In this document: piece by piece, positions 45,121 to 56,652 of the stretch | Layout: every line of letters begins with the position of its first letter | Numbering within the stretch: position 1 is the first letter of the stretch | DNA from: Phoronis australis | Taxonomy: Eukaryota > Phoronida > Phoronidae | Assembly: GCA_002633005.1 (NCBI GenBank) | Contig: NMRA01000120.1 | Location: 432,423-496,422 of the forward strand | DNA length: 64,000 nt | Direction of reading: 5' to 3' | Translations under genes and position numbers: made by a program | Notes under the pieces: model-generated | Database searches by the model: none | Told to the model about the DNA's origin: nothing | The model's input: the letters and a program-made list of their open reading frames with translations, nothing else

Positions 45121-46470
45121 AATTATACTTTTCAAACAATGTGAATGTCGCACATTATACTTGTGAGTACAAACTCAATAACCATGTGTAAGAGCATATA
45201 TTACACGACATTTAAACTTTACACAAGTTTATGAATTTTAAAGTGGGTATTTGTATTTGGATTTCACCAGTGAACACGCTACAAGTTTACCTTGGCTTTT
45301 CAATTCAGTTATATAACGTATTTTTATAAGCTGCTGAGTGAGCCGTCGACTGTTCATGACTTTTCAAAGATTCAATCCTGAACACATCTGACCCAGACGC
45401 AACAGATGAACCATTTGCGTCGGCGTATTCTTCACACGGGACACAACACATTTTACTTCTGGTCGCTATCAAACCGTACGGTAACCAGTCAAAACCTTTC
45501 TTTCATTTCGGAAGGAATTACTGTTTTCGTTTATTAGTTTCCTACTGTTACTTGGTCGTGATTTCACGCCCTTTGATTTGGTTACCAGTTGCGAGATCAG
45601 AACTCCTTGACTTGAAACCATACGCAAACTAACTACCGTACTCGGCCGCGTTACCGCCCAGGGCGCATAAACTGGGAATCTAAAAAACAGGGGATGGGCG
45701 GTAAGCCGAGCATGGGCGGTTAAAATCGAAATTTCGGAAAAGTCAGGAGTTGTTGCTTACTGCACGGAGGACCGATTTCAGCCGAACGGAGATACACTGA
45801 CGTCGGACTTCAAACAAATCAGTTAAAATATAGGTCGGGGGATTGAAGTAACGGACTTCGACGGCCTGCGCACAAGATACAGTGGCGTCGTAATCCTGAG
45901 CGTAATTGGGTTTTTACGTACCTCGGTGCTGGTCATCTCTTAGAACTAAGGTATTCCTATAGGTAGGCGTGTGTTCAGTAGGACAAGTTTCTTGAGAGAA
46001 AAGACAGATCAAGCAAGACTCCGCTAGTTTGCGGTGTATTTTTAAGGGAAGCACTTCATTGCGTAAAGATTTGCTGGACACTTAGGCAACCATGCACGTG
46101 CTAATGATTGACAGGTCTTCTTATTGAATACTTTGAACAATGAAACATTTTATATACATTGTATATTTCTTTTTTAGTTCAAAGCCAACACCGCTGCCGA
46201 AATAATGAAGCAAACGCACATTTTGTAAAAAGTCATCAGGCAAATCAAAAAATAAGTTTTTGACCACGTAGAACATGGACAAAATGTTCGACTTGCACTA
46301 ATGACAAGTTGATTTTTGGGCTCTTGCCTTTGGTTGGGCGCTTCCATTTTGGTGTCAGGAGAGAAAGTAATTAAAAATATGCGTTTAACCAAGATGGGAA
46401 CAGCGACACAAGTTGACGTGTCACAATGGACCATGTTATGCTTCGTCAGTGTACTGCCACGGGGAACAGC

Positions 46471-46776
46471 GGCGGATCTAGGATATCACAAGAGAAGGCC
46501 CAACATTTTGTCTGTAAACATTTACTCAAAGCACGGTTGTAGACGCGCATAGCAACGAATGGGGGAGGTCGGGAGGGGGGTTTGCCCCCTCCCGCCCAGG
46601 AATTTTTATGTTTTTTCCTCTAAAAATCAAGCATTTTCCTTGATTTCCGAAGTATTATCCAAAAAAGGTAAAAAAGACACGGAGACAGTGTCAAACAAGA
46701 AAAAACTGCACGCCCCACAGACTCGGACTCACGAGCTGTCGGATAGAGTGCGCGTGCTTTACCACTGCACCACCAC
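46471..46776 (-). mobile_element. tRNA-derived SINE, copy 1
   Basis: On the minus strand a tRNA-like head (46776-46712) has an A box, TGGTGCAGTGGTAAAGCAC, and a B-box-like GTGAGTCCGAGTC. A body of about 230 bp follows, ending in ATCCTAGATCCGCCG. Pol III promoter spacing is as in a tRNA, but a cloverleaf would be imperfect. Colinear with copy 2 throughout. Confidence 0.8.
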
Positions 46777-46853
46777 AAATTTACTCTTATTATAAAGATA
46801 CTAAGAGACCTACTTCTTATGGTCCACAGCGTTTACAACTAATTTTAAAACTG

Positions 46854-48239
46854 CTCTCTGACTATGAACTTTACAGCTAGTACGAGACTGTAACCATAAA
46901 TAATTTGATGTCTCCCATGTTTGGTTAACCGCCCACCCTAGATTTCTTGAAATTTCACGTTTAAGCACCCATGTCTGGTTAACCGCTCACCCTTGATTTT
47001 TTTGGGTTTGCCAATTTAACCGCCCAGTGCGTTAATCCGAACGTTTATACGGTAATATTACTTGAGTTCATGAGTTTGGAGCGCACCAATGTTGGCGCAA
47101 AGTGCGCCTGAAACGGGTGTCATGTGTGCATGTCATTTGAAGTTGTTGGCATATCAGTTCATAGTTCACCGGTTTTTAATAATTGAAGACCAACCCTGTT
47201 AATTTCCTTTGAAGAAAAGCATTGTGATGGTTACTTTCTTGCAAATTTAGGTTTAAAGCTTTTGTCAATTAGTACTGTCTAGTTGTTTATAACAGTTTAT
47301 GACCACAATATAGGTTGTGTTGACTGGCGTCCCTGCTTAGCTGACAGTATTGAATTCCTAACCGAAGCGCTTTGGTTTTTAAAAATATTTCCACGCTCAT
47401 TACATCTTGTTTTTGAAATACTGCAGACTGAAACGATATCTAAAGTCATGGAAATGTGCACATGTGCCATTTTCGAATCCAAAATTTTAGAGTTGGCCAA
47501 TGTCAATAAATTTTAAAGCGTTTTCTTGAGTCGATGACTCTTGATGTCAATGTTCCTATCACGGTAAATGATATTATGAAACTGAATTTATGAAAATTAC
47601 TAAAGGTCTTAACTCGAGTTTCGTTTTCAGCCAGATAAACAGCGAAATGCATCTTTAAATATGTAGACTTGGAATCAAAATGCCACCTACAAAGACGTTA
47701 ATTCTACGGTATCTGCCACCCATGACGACTCCGGCGACCGCAGCTGTTCACAGATGGCGCGCAGAATGTTCGGCGCCAGATCCAGGAAAAGTCCTGGGGC
47801 ATAGTTTCGGGGTATTTAATCCATGCCATCCGGTAAGAATGGTTGAAATTGTCTCCCGATCTTTGAACACAAATAAGACCACCAATGTCACCAGGAGCAG
47901 ACGTTTAATGTTATTCTGCTTCTGACATTAACAGCCAGAATCCAACTTGTGTTTTGCAACTTTATTTCAAATATTTTCAGCTGCTCGTTCTAGAGTAGAA
48001 CAAACCTGATGCGTGGGAAATATATGGACTCCATAAACGATATAAATAGTGACAAAACATCCGTGGAGTCCAAATGTAAATATGTTCTTCCCGCCTGTCG
48101 TCACCCGAGGTTGGCCCATTTGTCACTTCAGACCGCACTCGCAGACAATCATTCCTAGCATTTACTGCGTAAACACAAGCGTGTAATTATCTACACCTCC
48201 ACTGTCACCAGATTACATGATCGCTGGCGGTCTGGTACA
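46854..48239. other. T1 end, SD remnant, then unrecognised sequence
   Basis: After 47312 no gene or definable repeat; frames under 85 codons without motifs. Confidence 0.5.
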
Positions 48240-48757
48240 GTGTTAAATTCGGCATTCGTAACGGAAGGCTAAGTATAGGCTCTCCCGCGGTATCCCAGGC
48301 GACCGGCAGTGGCGCTGCGCACTACGACTCCGTTTCCGTCGTCTGCTCCACTGTGCAATGAAGAAAATTTACTTCATTTTTTAAAGAAAATGGAACCTGA
48401 GTGACGATGAAAAAGCAGAAGCTGCTGGTAAGATGTGAATTTTAATCGAAGCCTTAGTGAATCACTCAGAAACTCATAATTCTCTCTTTCTCAAACCTTA
48501 ACTTAAGACGACTTCCAAAGCAATCCCGTCATTATTGCCAACACGAAAGACGAATTTGGATCTTTTGGGCATTTGGAGACTATTTTAAATACAACAAATT
48601 TGTTAAGAACCGATTGCACAAAATATAAAACGTGTACCGTAAGCATTACAAAAATTAGCAGGTTTCGCGCGCAAACGCTGTGGACCATAAACAAGTAGGT
48701 TTCTTATTATGGGGTTAGTAGATAAGTCATGGTGCCCCCCCCTAAATCCGCCTATGT
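48240..48757 (-). repeat. Dispersed repeat R1, SINE-free copy
   Basis: On the minus strand it starts CATAGGCGGATTTAGGGGGG and runs through GGTCCACAGCGTTTGCGCGCG, GCAATAATGACGGGATTGC and GGAGCAGACGACGGAAACGG, matching 53505-53970 closely but in opposite orientation. It lacks the SINE present in the 53-kb copy. Confidence 0.85.
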
Positions 48758-49089
48758 AAACGAAGCTTAATCAAGATGGGAAGGATGATATGAGGCTACG
48801 TTTTCCCTGCAACTGAATAAATATTTGTAAAAAAATACAGAGAACGTGCGAAACAAGAAACAATTAACCGTTGAAAACGCATTAATCAGGTCGTCATAGC
48901 TTAGTAAGATAAAAATCTGATCATGATCAAATGGCCTCATTTTCGAGATCTACCGACCAGACGAACGCAATATAGGGTAGCTACCTTCTGACACAGCGCC
49001 ACCTATACTGAAAAGTGGCCAATGAGCTATATACATCGTTATATTTATCTCATTCAATTGAAAGTGGCCCTGTGGAACCGTGCTGAACG

Positions 49090-49109
49090 ACACACGGAAT
49101 TCCGTGTGT
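49090..49109. repeat. Perfect 20-bp palindrome
   Basis: ACACACGGAATTCCGTGTGT equals its own reverse complement. It lies in unannotated sequence. Confidence 0.9.
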
Positions 49110-49699
49110 GGGCATCAATGCGCATGCTTAGTCGAAAGTTATAAATCGATCACATCGCCACCACTTGCACACGCCTTCAATGCACTGTACTCGTTTAGGC
49201 TTAGCCACGGGCTCCTTTGATTTTGTTTACTTCGACCACTGCCCGTTTTCATAAATTGCAACTATTTAAGTCAGGTGGTCGCCAAACTACACAGGCTAAC
49301 AGTAACCTGAAAGGGATTTCCCAGATATCAACCGAAGGGAATGACTGGATGTTATGACGTCAGTTTCATTACTTTAACCAATGTGAAGCCATGCTTGCAC
49401 AAGCTTATTTTTGTTAAACTAGGAAAAAGTAACGAGAGTTCAGGCAACTGTCAGGTGTGAAGTTTTGAAAAAAAAAATAAATAACGAGATGGCAGAAGCA
49501 AAAGCGAGACGAGATCACTAACACGGTTGTAATAAAAATCCTTCGCACGACCTAGGAACCAAGGCAAGACAAACCAAACCAGTAGCGTCATATATCCAAG
49601 TCGAACTTTTCGTATAGTCCGATTATCAAGGAAATGCATGGGTCCTGTCTTTTATCCACAGCATGTGCTTGTCCACAGGACATCCACCTGCGCCGCGCA

Positions 49700-49961
49700 C
49701 ATGCGCTCACCCAAGGGGGGCTCGGGGGGCTCGAACGAGCCCCCCATTTGGCGAAGTGGGCAAAAAGGTCCGCCCCTGAGAGACAAAAAGTCCGAGAAAA
49801 CCGGACAAAAGTCCACTAAATAAGCACAAGCACAAACACCGTGCGCAATTCACAATGGCGCTTCCGTGTTTTTTTTTAGTCCGCCCGCTTTTTTGTTAGC
49901 AAAGGGACCACAACCGTCGGGAATCCGAGCCCCCCCATATTGAGCGCTGGGTGCGCGCATG
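49700..49961 (+). mobile_element. MITE M2 copy, 262 bp
   Basis: Inverted ends CATGCGCTCACCC and GGGTGCGCGCATG; the body is the inverse of 30860-31133, including GAGACAAAAAGTCC and TTTTGTTAGCAAA. Confidence 0.85.
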
Positions 49962-51563
49962 GCGCATCATCAAAACTTAGAAGCATGCGCCTATATGAGT
50001 AAAAAATTTTCTCTAAAAACGCGTTATTTCAGCTATAGGCGCATGGGCCTAAGCCCATTATAGCCCATGAAGATTATGCACGACGCAGAGACGGTCGCGA
50101 GTGAAAGCTAAAGCGTGCAATGAGTAGACCCTTATTGCTTCGTTAGGATTTATATCAGCTACCGTCGAAGAAGAGAATATTATTGTTTTACCAGATAACA
50201 CCGATGATTTCTGGCGTAATCTAAGCCACGATATGTACGTCAGTATTATGTTTGCCAAAGGTACAACTTGGCACCGATTAGGCCAGATTTATACAGAGTT
50301 GGTAATGTAATTATACATGAACATATTGGGTACCGTAAATATACAGAGTGGGTGACTCTGTAGGCCTACATGTAGAGCGGGTACGGTGAGGTACATTTGT
50401 ATCTTGCCATGATAGACATATGCATTGGCGCAAACGTTTGTTTTTCCCGGTTAATTATCCAATGAGTTCGAGTACATTTGCACCAATGGTAAACAATAAT
50501 AATATTATTACGCTTTATACTTTCAGTTAAAAACTACATAAAAACAAGTTTAGTATAAAAATTTTCAGCCAAAACTTGAAAGGGGCATTTCACCACTGTT
50601 CGGCTGCTGAATCAGTCTACCGAAAACCTTTGTCATGTTTGTGGGTTGAATTCGTTGTTGCCTACATGGGATTGGCCAACCTAATCTCAGCGTTCTCTTG
50701 GTTTCAATGCTCGTGAATCAGCAACAGCGTGAAGCCTGAGGAAATATCGAGTTCAGTAANTGCCCGCCAATTCCCCGAGGCAACGTGTGGGCCCCCCGTT
50801 ATGGTAGGAGACCACTGAATGTCATGAGTGTTAAAAGTCCGATTCGACTTTCAGTTTTATAGACTGAGAGCTAACCGCGAAATAACAAAAAAAATATGAA
50901 ACACATTTTCATATTCTCTGATCGTTTGATAAAGCCTAGTTTCTTGATATACGATTTAGAATGGAGACCACTCAATAAGGTTTGAGATAACTTGCACGCT
51001 TGGTCACTGAAATTAGTTAGAAACGCGACATATAGCGACAACGTGAACTTATGTGAAGTAGGTTGGAAGTTAACAAAATGTTTTTAAGAACAAGTTGTGG
51101 GTCGAAAATGAGCCGCCGTAAACCATCTTCAGCCGTGAGTGAGTAGCCTATCGTGACGTGGTGTTGTGGAACAACACTGCATGGTGCGTCCGTGAGCCCC
51201 CGCAAGGTACTTCACCAAGAACGCAAAGGTCACCGATTTGCAGAATTTTTTGTCTTATCATTTAAAAGTTGTCAGGGAATACAACTACACTTTGGTTAGC
51301 GCAGATGATGTCCATGAAACAGCATTGTCCCTATTTCAGCAACTTCAAGACTCATTTTATGTCCTAAAACGGTAAAAATTAAGGCCACAATGTTTGTGAG
51401 GCAAACCGAGGGTTGAAATGATTGCCCAGGACCTGATCGCGACTGATGGGAGGGAAAAATAGATGTGCCGGTCAAATTCGCACTTGGTTACTGTCCCCAA
51501 TGTGAAAACACCGACGAGATATTTTTATGTAGTACATTTGGAACAACAGAGCTTGTGCATATA
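49962..51563. other. No gene recognised
   Basis: Contains only an M1-related fragment at about 50720-50816, cut by the N at 50760. Confidence 0.5.
50720..50816. mobile_element. M1-related fragment broken at N
   Basis: GCAACAGCGTGAAGCCTGAG to the N at 50760, then CCCGAGGCAACGTGTGGGC to ACCACTG, matching 42495-42725 with the middle missing. Confidence 0.65.
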
Positions 51564-51680
51564 CAGGGGCAGGGTATTAGCTAGGATTTTGCCTGTCAGA
51601 CATTCGCACCCCACGAGCTGCCAAATGGAATTTGAGAGAATTTTAGGGGAGGGGGGCTCCTCCCTCTCAATCCGCCACTG
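51564..51680 (+). mobile_element. MITE M1 copy, short
   Basis: Starts CAGGGGCAGGGTATTAG, contains TGTCAGACATTCGCACCCC and GAGAGAATTTTAGGGG, ends AATCCGCCACTG. Confidence 0.8.
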
Positions 51681-53207
51681 ATATAGTGGTAATCAATGAG
51701 ATAAACGTAACTAGAGTTGACATCACGTGGTTTTCGTTGAGCGAGTCCGCCATCTTGCTGATGGACCAAGTTCGTCGAGATGCGTGTGTACTAGGAACGT
51801 ATATTGGTAACAGCACGGGATTTCAAATAAAAACTCATTGCTTTTATGTTAGGATCATCGAGTGCAAACTACGAGTTTTAGAAAATCATCCAAGAAAATC
51901 ATTGCATACTTGAGCACAGAATTAAAGGGCCTTAACACCTACCTTTAGTTATAGCAGAAAACATCAAAAATGAAGTTTGATTTCCAGTGTAAAGGTTAGA
52001 CCCAGAATCAATGATACAATTTTTGGTCTTTCTAGGTTTAAAAATTGAAACCGAAATAAAATTATTTTGTGGGTGAGAATCCGATCGCAGAAACAATATT
52101 GTTCAACTTCATTTGGTCCCTAGAACACCCACTTAAGTCCATGTTTTTTGAATTTTACTTGACTTTCCTTCTTCGTTCAATATATCTTTAAGGGTTTAGT
52201 GACCAAAATATCTGTTGTTTTCTAGCAATGAAGAAACACAAAGAGTGACTAAAAGATTAGTAGTTGTACATTTTTACTGAGTGGACACCATTTCGAAGAT
52301 TTGCTAAGAAAGAAGGGATATCCCAAGAATGCTACACCCCACAATGTTACATAATTGGGACAGTATTGAGATGAGTTGTTTCTGTAGATTTCAAGAGATG
52401 GGACAAATAATATGTAGCCTGGCAAGATATTCAAATCTGCAACTATTTTATTTATAATCTGTGTCCTCTTTAGGTATTATGCCTGGGTATGTAGGACAAA
52501 GCAGATAAAGTTTATGACCATTGAGTTCTGTCATATTTATTTTGTGGAGGAGTGTTGTCAATTTTTAATGTACAAGTAACATAATTGAGTGCCAGTAAAT
52601 TTCGATGTGATGTCTATGGTGGTAACATTATTGTAAATTGCCATACAGGTTCTCGTTTACACTACTGTTGATGAACTTACTAATATCATCGATTAGTCGA
52701 TGCAGGTATAGTACACTGAGCTACCAAAACCTAAACCCTAGTCAGCACCCTTTAGGTTATGTGAAAAAATCATGCAGTCAAGAATGTTATGAAGGGTTTA
52801 TATGAAAGCTGTCACAGTTTCCATTTCTCACGCAAATCACGAACTGAACTTTTGCCAAAGCCGTTCACAGTGTCTGCTTTCGCTCACAAAGCACACAATG
52901 GGTGGATGTAAAAGATACCGACTTGCACTTTATGACCCAAGTCAGTTTTAACTTTGCACATGGTTTGTTGTCTCAGAGAACATCACGTTTCTTAATCCAA
53001 CAATGAGACCAGAGTACCGCCGGAAAACAGTCAACACTCAAAAGTTTTAAAATAACCGTTTCACATTAGTTAGTAAGGGTCCCTAGCGGATCATGAGTGA
53101 CCGCTAATGATTATTTGGCTGGATTGGTTGTCCTCTTTTGATCATGAAGATAAAATTTACAGCTTATCGTATGTTGAATGGGGTTTCAGTATCTGCAGAT
53201 GTACTGA
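51681..53207. other. No gene recognised
   Basis: AT-rich with short frames only; nothing motif-like seen. Confidence 0.5.
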
Positions 53208-53500
53208 CAGTGGCGGATCTAGGATATCACAAGGGGGGCCAACATTTTGTCCGGCTGTAAGCATTTGCGCAAACTTCGATTTTAGATGCGTATAGCACCG
53301 AATGGGGAGAAATTTTTCTGTTTTTTCCTCTAAAATTCAAGCATTTTCCTTGATTCCTGAAGTATTATCCAAGAAAAAAAGCAAAAAAAAAACAAAAAAA
53401 CAAGAACGTGTCAAACAGGAAAAACTGCAAGTTCCACAGACTCGAACTCACGACCTGGCGGCTAGAGCGCGCGTGCTTTACCACTATACCACCACAATTT
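53208..53500 (-). mobile_element. tRNA-derived SINE, copy 2
   Basis: The minus-strand head at 53496-53431 has A box GTGGTATAGTGGTAAAGCAC and B box CGTGAGTTCGAGTCT, both close to Pol III consensus. The body matches copy 1 with an A-rich insertion near 53380-53400. It reads away from the R1 core. Confidence 0.82.
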
Positions 53501-54182
53501 AACTACTAACCATATACTAAGAGACCAACTTGTTTACGGTCCACAGCGTTTGCGCGCGAAACCTACTTCTTTTTGTAATGCTTATTACACGTTTTATATT
53601 TTGCCGTGCCATCAATTCTTAACAAATTTGTCGTATTTAAAATAGTCTTCAAATGCCCAAAAGACCAAATCCGTTTCTCGTGTTGGCAATAATGACGGGA
53701 TTGCTTTGGAAATCGTCTTAAGATAAGGTTTGACAAAGAGAGTGTTGCGAGTTTCTGAGTGATTCACTAAGGCTTCGATTAAAATTCACATCTTACCAGC
53801 AGCTTCTGTTTTTTCATCGTCAATCAGGTTCCATTTTCTTTAAAAAATGAAATAAATTTTCTTCATTGCACAGTGGAGCAGACGACGGAAACGGAGTCGT
53901 AGTGCGCAGCGCCACTGCCGGTCGCCTGGGATATCGCGGGAGAGCCTATACTTAGCCATAGTTCCGTCAGGAATGCACCGTGTTCCAAATTTGACACTTG
54001 AAATTGGATTTGAGCCCCCCAACACTAATACTGCACACGTTTAAATCTTTTTTCATCCGTATAATTTTAATTACCGGGGTTAATTAATAAACTCACCATT
54101 TCCCTACGCTCTGGCTGTTTTATTTTTTTGCGGCAGCCAAGGGGGGGGGGGGCCCTAGGCCCCCCCTAAATCAGCCTATGAC
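53208..54182 (+). repeat. Dispersed repeat R1, SINE-containing copy, ~975 bp
   Basis: Starts AGTGGCGGATCTAGGAT and ends CCCCCCCTAAATCAGCCTATGACTG, an inverted-end pair like that of M1. It holds the SINE near its left end and then about 470 bp matching 48240-48710. The 46471-46853 block is a partial third copy covering the left end. Confidence 0.8.
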
Positions 54183-55687
54183 TGATGTGACAGCACTGGG
54201 TCAGACAGTTGTGTGTACAATCTACTTGCACGGTCCACGTAATGGCTAGTACTATAGACAAGCGTGAACACGACCAATGTGGTAATTAGGAATACCTCCC
54301 AATAACAGAAAATAACCTTTGTCCCTGTAGGACACTGAAAGCAAGTTAACCTGGCCATTAAAACGTTATTATTACTGCGTTTTTTCTTAACATATAAAAT
54401 GTTTTATGACTCTTTACAGTGAGCACAGAAAATAAATCTGGCCATTACTGTAAAATTTTCTTAACATTTAAAATGTATTATGACACTTTACATGAGCATA
54501 GAAAAATAAAGAAAACAGGAGTCAGGAGTAACCCAAATCATGCAATTAATTCAATAGAGGGAGAAACATAACTGAAATGGCCTCTAGTGTGTTTTGAAAG
54601 ACCTGAGCCATCCCCTCATTAATAAAAATAACAACAGATGCTCAATTTCATGACAAATGGAATAGTTTGGCAGAAAACAAGGTAGACCCAAAAAATTCAG
54701 TACAAGTGCGATTTGTCCAAAAATTAGCGTGTATCATTACTGGCTGGACAGACAATGTAAAGGATATGGTGGACATGCTGCTAAGATGGAGTGCAATTGT
54801 CAGGTATAGATTTTGGTCTTTTTTCACCATTTGGACTTAAATTTTGAATGTCATTTCAGGTTAAGTTTGTACAAGTTTCAAACTGATAATACTATGATCA
54901 GCATGAAAACTGGCATGATTTTAAAGTCTGCAAATACAGCGACCCCGGGTAGGAGCTGACAATCAGCTGACTTCCCCTATCCTAAAAGATGAGATCTCTG
55001 GGTATCATCCAATCCTTCAATAATTTTTGCTACCTTTCACCCACAGGTGTGGCAGAAAAACAAGTGGATGTCAAAAACAATAAATTTTCACTATGGGGTG
55101 CACATAAAATCACCTGAAAAGTGTCAGGTTCTGTCTCATATTTAATGCAAATGTATGTACTGAACTTCCTTAAGTGGTCTATCAGATCTTTTACACAGTT
55201 TGACAGATAGAGAGGCACATGCAAAAAAACTCCCACAAGGGGCCCATCACTTCTAGTGGGATCCTTTCAAAAATGAATGGATGTGGTAGCGCGATCATTG
55301 GCAATAGTATCAAAGCCAAATTTTGTGAAGATCCAGAATAGGTAGATATTGAGGCTGACATAATGTAAAAATTAAGATTGCCTCTAAGTGCATATCGGCA
55401 ACCATATCAGCAGCCAGATCCTATGGAAATATGATGTTACCTGAGTTATCTTTGACAGGTGGAATATAATCAGATAAATTTTATAACAAAGTGTTTAGGA
55501 CATAAGCTGAGTACACCCGAAACCCACCCAGCGACATGCATCCACATAACATGTACACATGGGTAGATAATAAACATAAGATACAACAAATCATTTAAGG
55601 TTAAAAGGATGCTGTAGAGTTCACAATTTTCCATAAAGCGGGAAATCTAAATCTAAGATGCCGCGAGAAAAAGGATGAATGCGGTGC
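54183..55687. other. No gene recognised
   Basis: Near-duplicate words TTCTTAACATATAAAATGTTTTATGACTC and TTCTTAACATTTAAAATGTATTATGAC at about 54384 and 54470 make a local 85-bp direct repeat. Otherwise unremarkable. Confidence 0.5.
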
Positions 55688-55707
55688 TTTATTATTAATG
55701 GTTTATT
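55688..55707 (-). terminator. Candidate polyadenylation signals for the tetraspan gene
   Basis: Two AATAAA hexamers on the minus strand (55707-55702 and 55693-55688), 234-253 bases after the stop at 55941. The distance suits a short 3' UTR. Confidence 0.5.
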
Positions 55708-55940
55708 ATTAATAGTTTGAGATGTGCCTATGGAAGGAATGGGGAAGTAGTGTGGATAAGCTCAAATACAAACAGTCAGGCATTACAACTATGCCGCGAG
55801 AATTGACATATTGTAGCACAAGTCAAAAAAGCAGGATATTTGAAGGGTGTTATGGACCAAGCTTCAAAAAGCAGGACTGTCCAGCCGAAAATGGGAGAGT
55901 TAGCAACAAAGAATTATTGCAAAATGAGTAACAAAAAGCC

Positions 55941-56636
55941 TCATCCAATATCTGAGTAGTTTATCGATTGGTACAGGACACTCTCACTGTGTCCCGTGTT
56001 CTCAAACGTCTCTATGCCTTTCTTTCTACAACTTGTACACCCTCTCAATACACACTCGGCAATGTTCACGAGAATTCCAGAGACAAGAACTACAAACCAC
56101 AGTCTACAGGCGGAGTCTTTTATCATGTTTCCTGTGAGCATGAAGCACAATTCCTGACGCTGTGAGAAAACAGCTACAAGCACAACAAAGGCCGAAACTG
56201 CCAAACAAGAGAGGAGACTCAAAACAAATCCAATGTGAGATCTGGTTCTACGGCAACATGGTCTTTGATCCAGCTGCATACAACATGACATACAAAAAAC
56301 TCGAATGACGAACGATATAATCAAGCCCAGAAGATTAATTCCGGATAATACACAACCTACTCCAAGTATCCAAAACGGGCATTTAATGTGAAAATATTCC
56401 TCGAAATTTGTCCAGTTCCAGCAGAAACTTTTATTACTTTCTGGCCTGATGTGCTGTGTGGCAAACGGAAAGTAACCGAAGACAGTGGAATAAGCTGCAG
56501 TGCATAGGATGGAAGTCACCAACAGAAGGAGCTGTATGGCACGAGGATTACAACCACTGCAGGGTACAATACAGCACTGCCTAGTCCGTGTCGCCCTCTG
56601 CTGGAGTAAGGAATGCTTCTCACTTGGCAAGGACAT
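55941..56636 (-). CDS. Unrecognised four-helix (tetraspan) membrane protein, 231 aa
   Basis: An intact 231-residue frame, by far the longest single-exon frame here. Four hydrophobic segments lie at about 34-58, 88-117, 135-157 and 178-198, with both ends predicted cytosolic. Loop 1 has two N-glycosylation sites (NKS at N68, NWT at N74) and Cys72/Cys86; loop 2 has Cys164/Cys177; Cys clusters flank the helices (CCIVPCSGC, CMSCC, CC). EKHSLL (6-11) fits the acidic dileucine signal, and the C-terminus has two overlapping tyrosine signals, YQSI (222-225) and YSDI (227-230). This suggests an endosomal or lysosomal protein, but I do not recognise the family; claudin-like or MARVEL-like folds are alternatives. 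A polypyrimidine-AG acceptor (minus strand, CTTTTTTTCAAG, near 56650) precedes the ATG by 14 bases and AATAAA sites follow the stop, supporting a real terminal exon with an upstream 5' UTR exon. Confidence 0.75.
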   Translation of the reverse strand: MSLPSEKHSLLQQRATRTRQCCIVPCSGCNPRAIQLLLLVTSILCTAAYSTVFGYFPFATQHIRPESNKSFCWNWTNFEEYFHIKCPFWILGVGCVLSGINLLGLIISFVIRVFCMSCCMQLDQRPCCRRTRSHIGFVLSLLSCLAVSAFVVLVAVFSQRQELCFMLTGNMIKDSACRLWFVVLVSGILVNIAECVLRGCTSCRKKGIETFENTGHSESVLYQSINYSDIG

Positions 56637-56652
56637 CCTTCGAAACGATCTT

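Larger units (their letters stand above)
44699..47054 (-). mobile_element. TIR element T1, second copy, 2.36 kb with nested insertions
   Basis: It starts TACCCTAAACGTTTGGGTTA and ends CGTTTATACGGTA; the right end, read on the other strand, matches 2030-2170 over about 130 bp, including AAACATGAAATTTCAAGAAATC. The internal CCTCCGCTTTCAGCGAC (44804) is the reverse of 3120-3140. The copy is broken at the N at 44786, and carries later insertions, including the SINE-bearing block at 46471-46853. Confidence 0.8.
44180..47312 (+). repeat. Segmental duplication unit SD, copy C, split by T1
   Basis: 44180-44698 matches copy B. The match resumes at 47055 (ATATTACTTGAGTTCATGAG, TGTTGGCGCAAAG). A further diverged start of the unit follows at 47135-47312 (TTCATAGTTCACCGG, TTGTTTATAACAG), making a third partial repeat. 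Confidence 0.75.

Noticed and set aside
46712-46776. Functional tRNA gene
   Set aside because: The B box is off consensus and the sequence is part of a SINE repeated at 53431.
30500-54200. CRISPR array or prokaryotic defence system
   Set aside because: The repeats are dispersed, inverted or irregular; there are no cas-like genes, and introns and SINEs show a eukaryotic genome.
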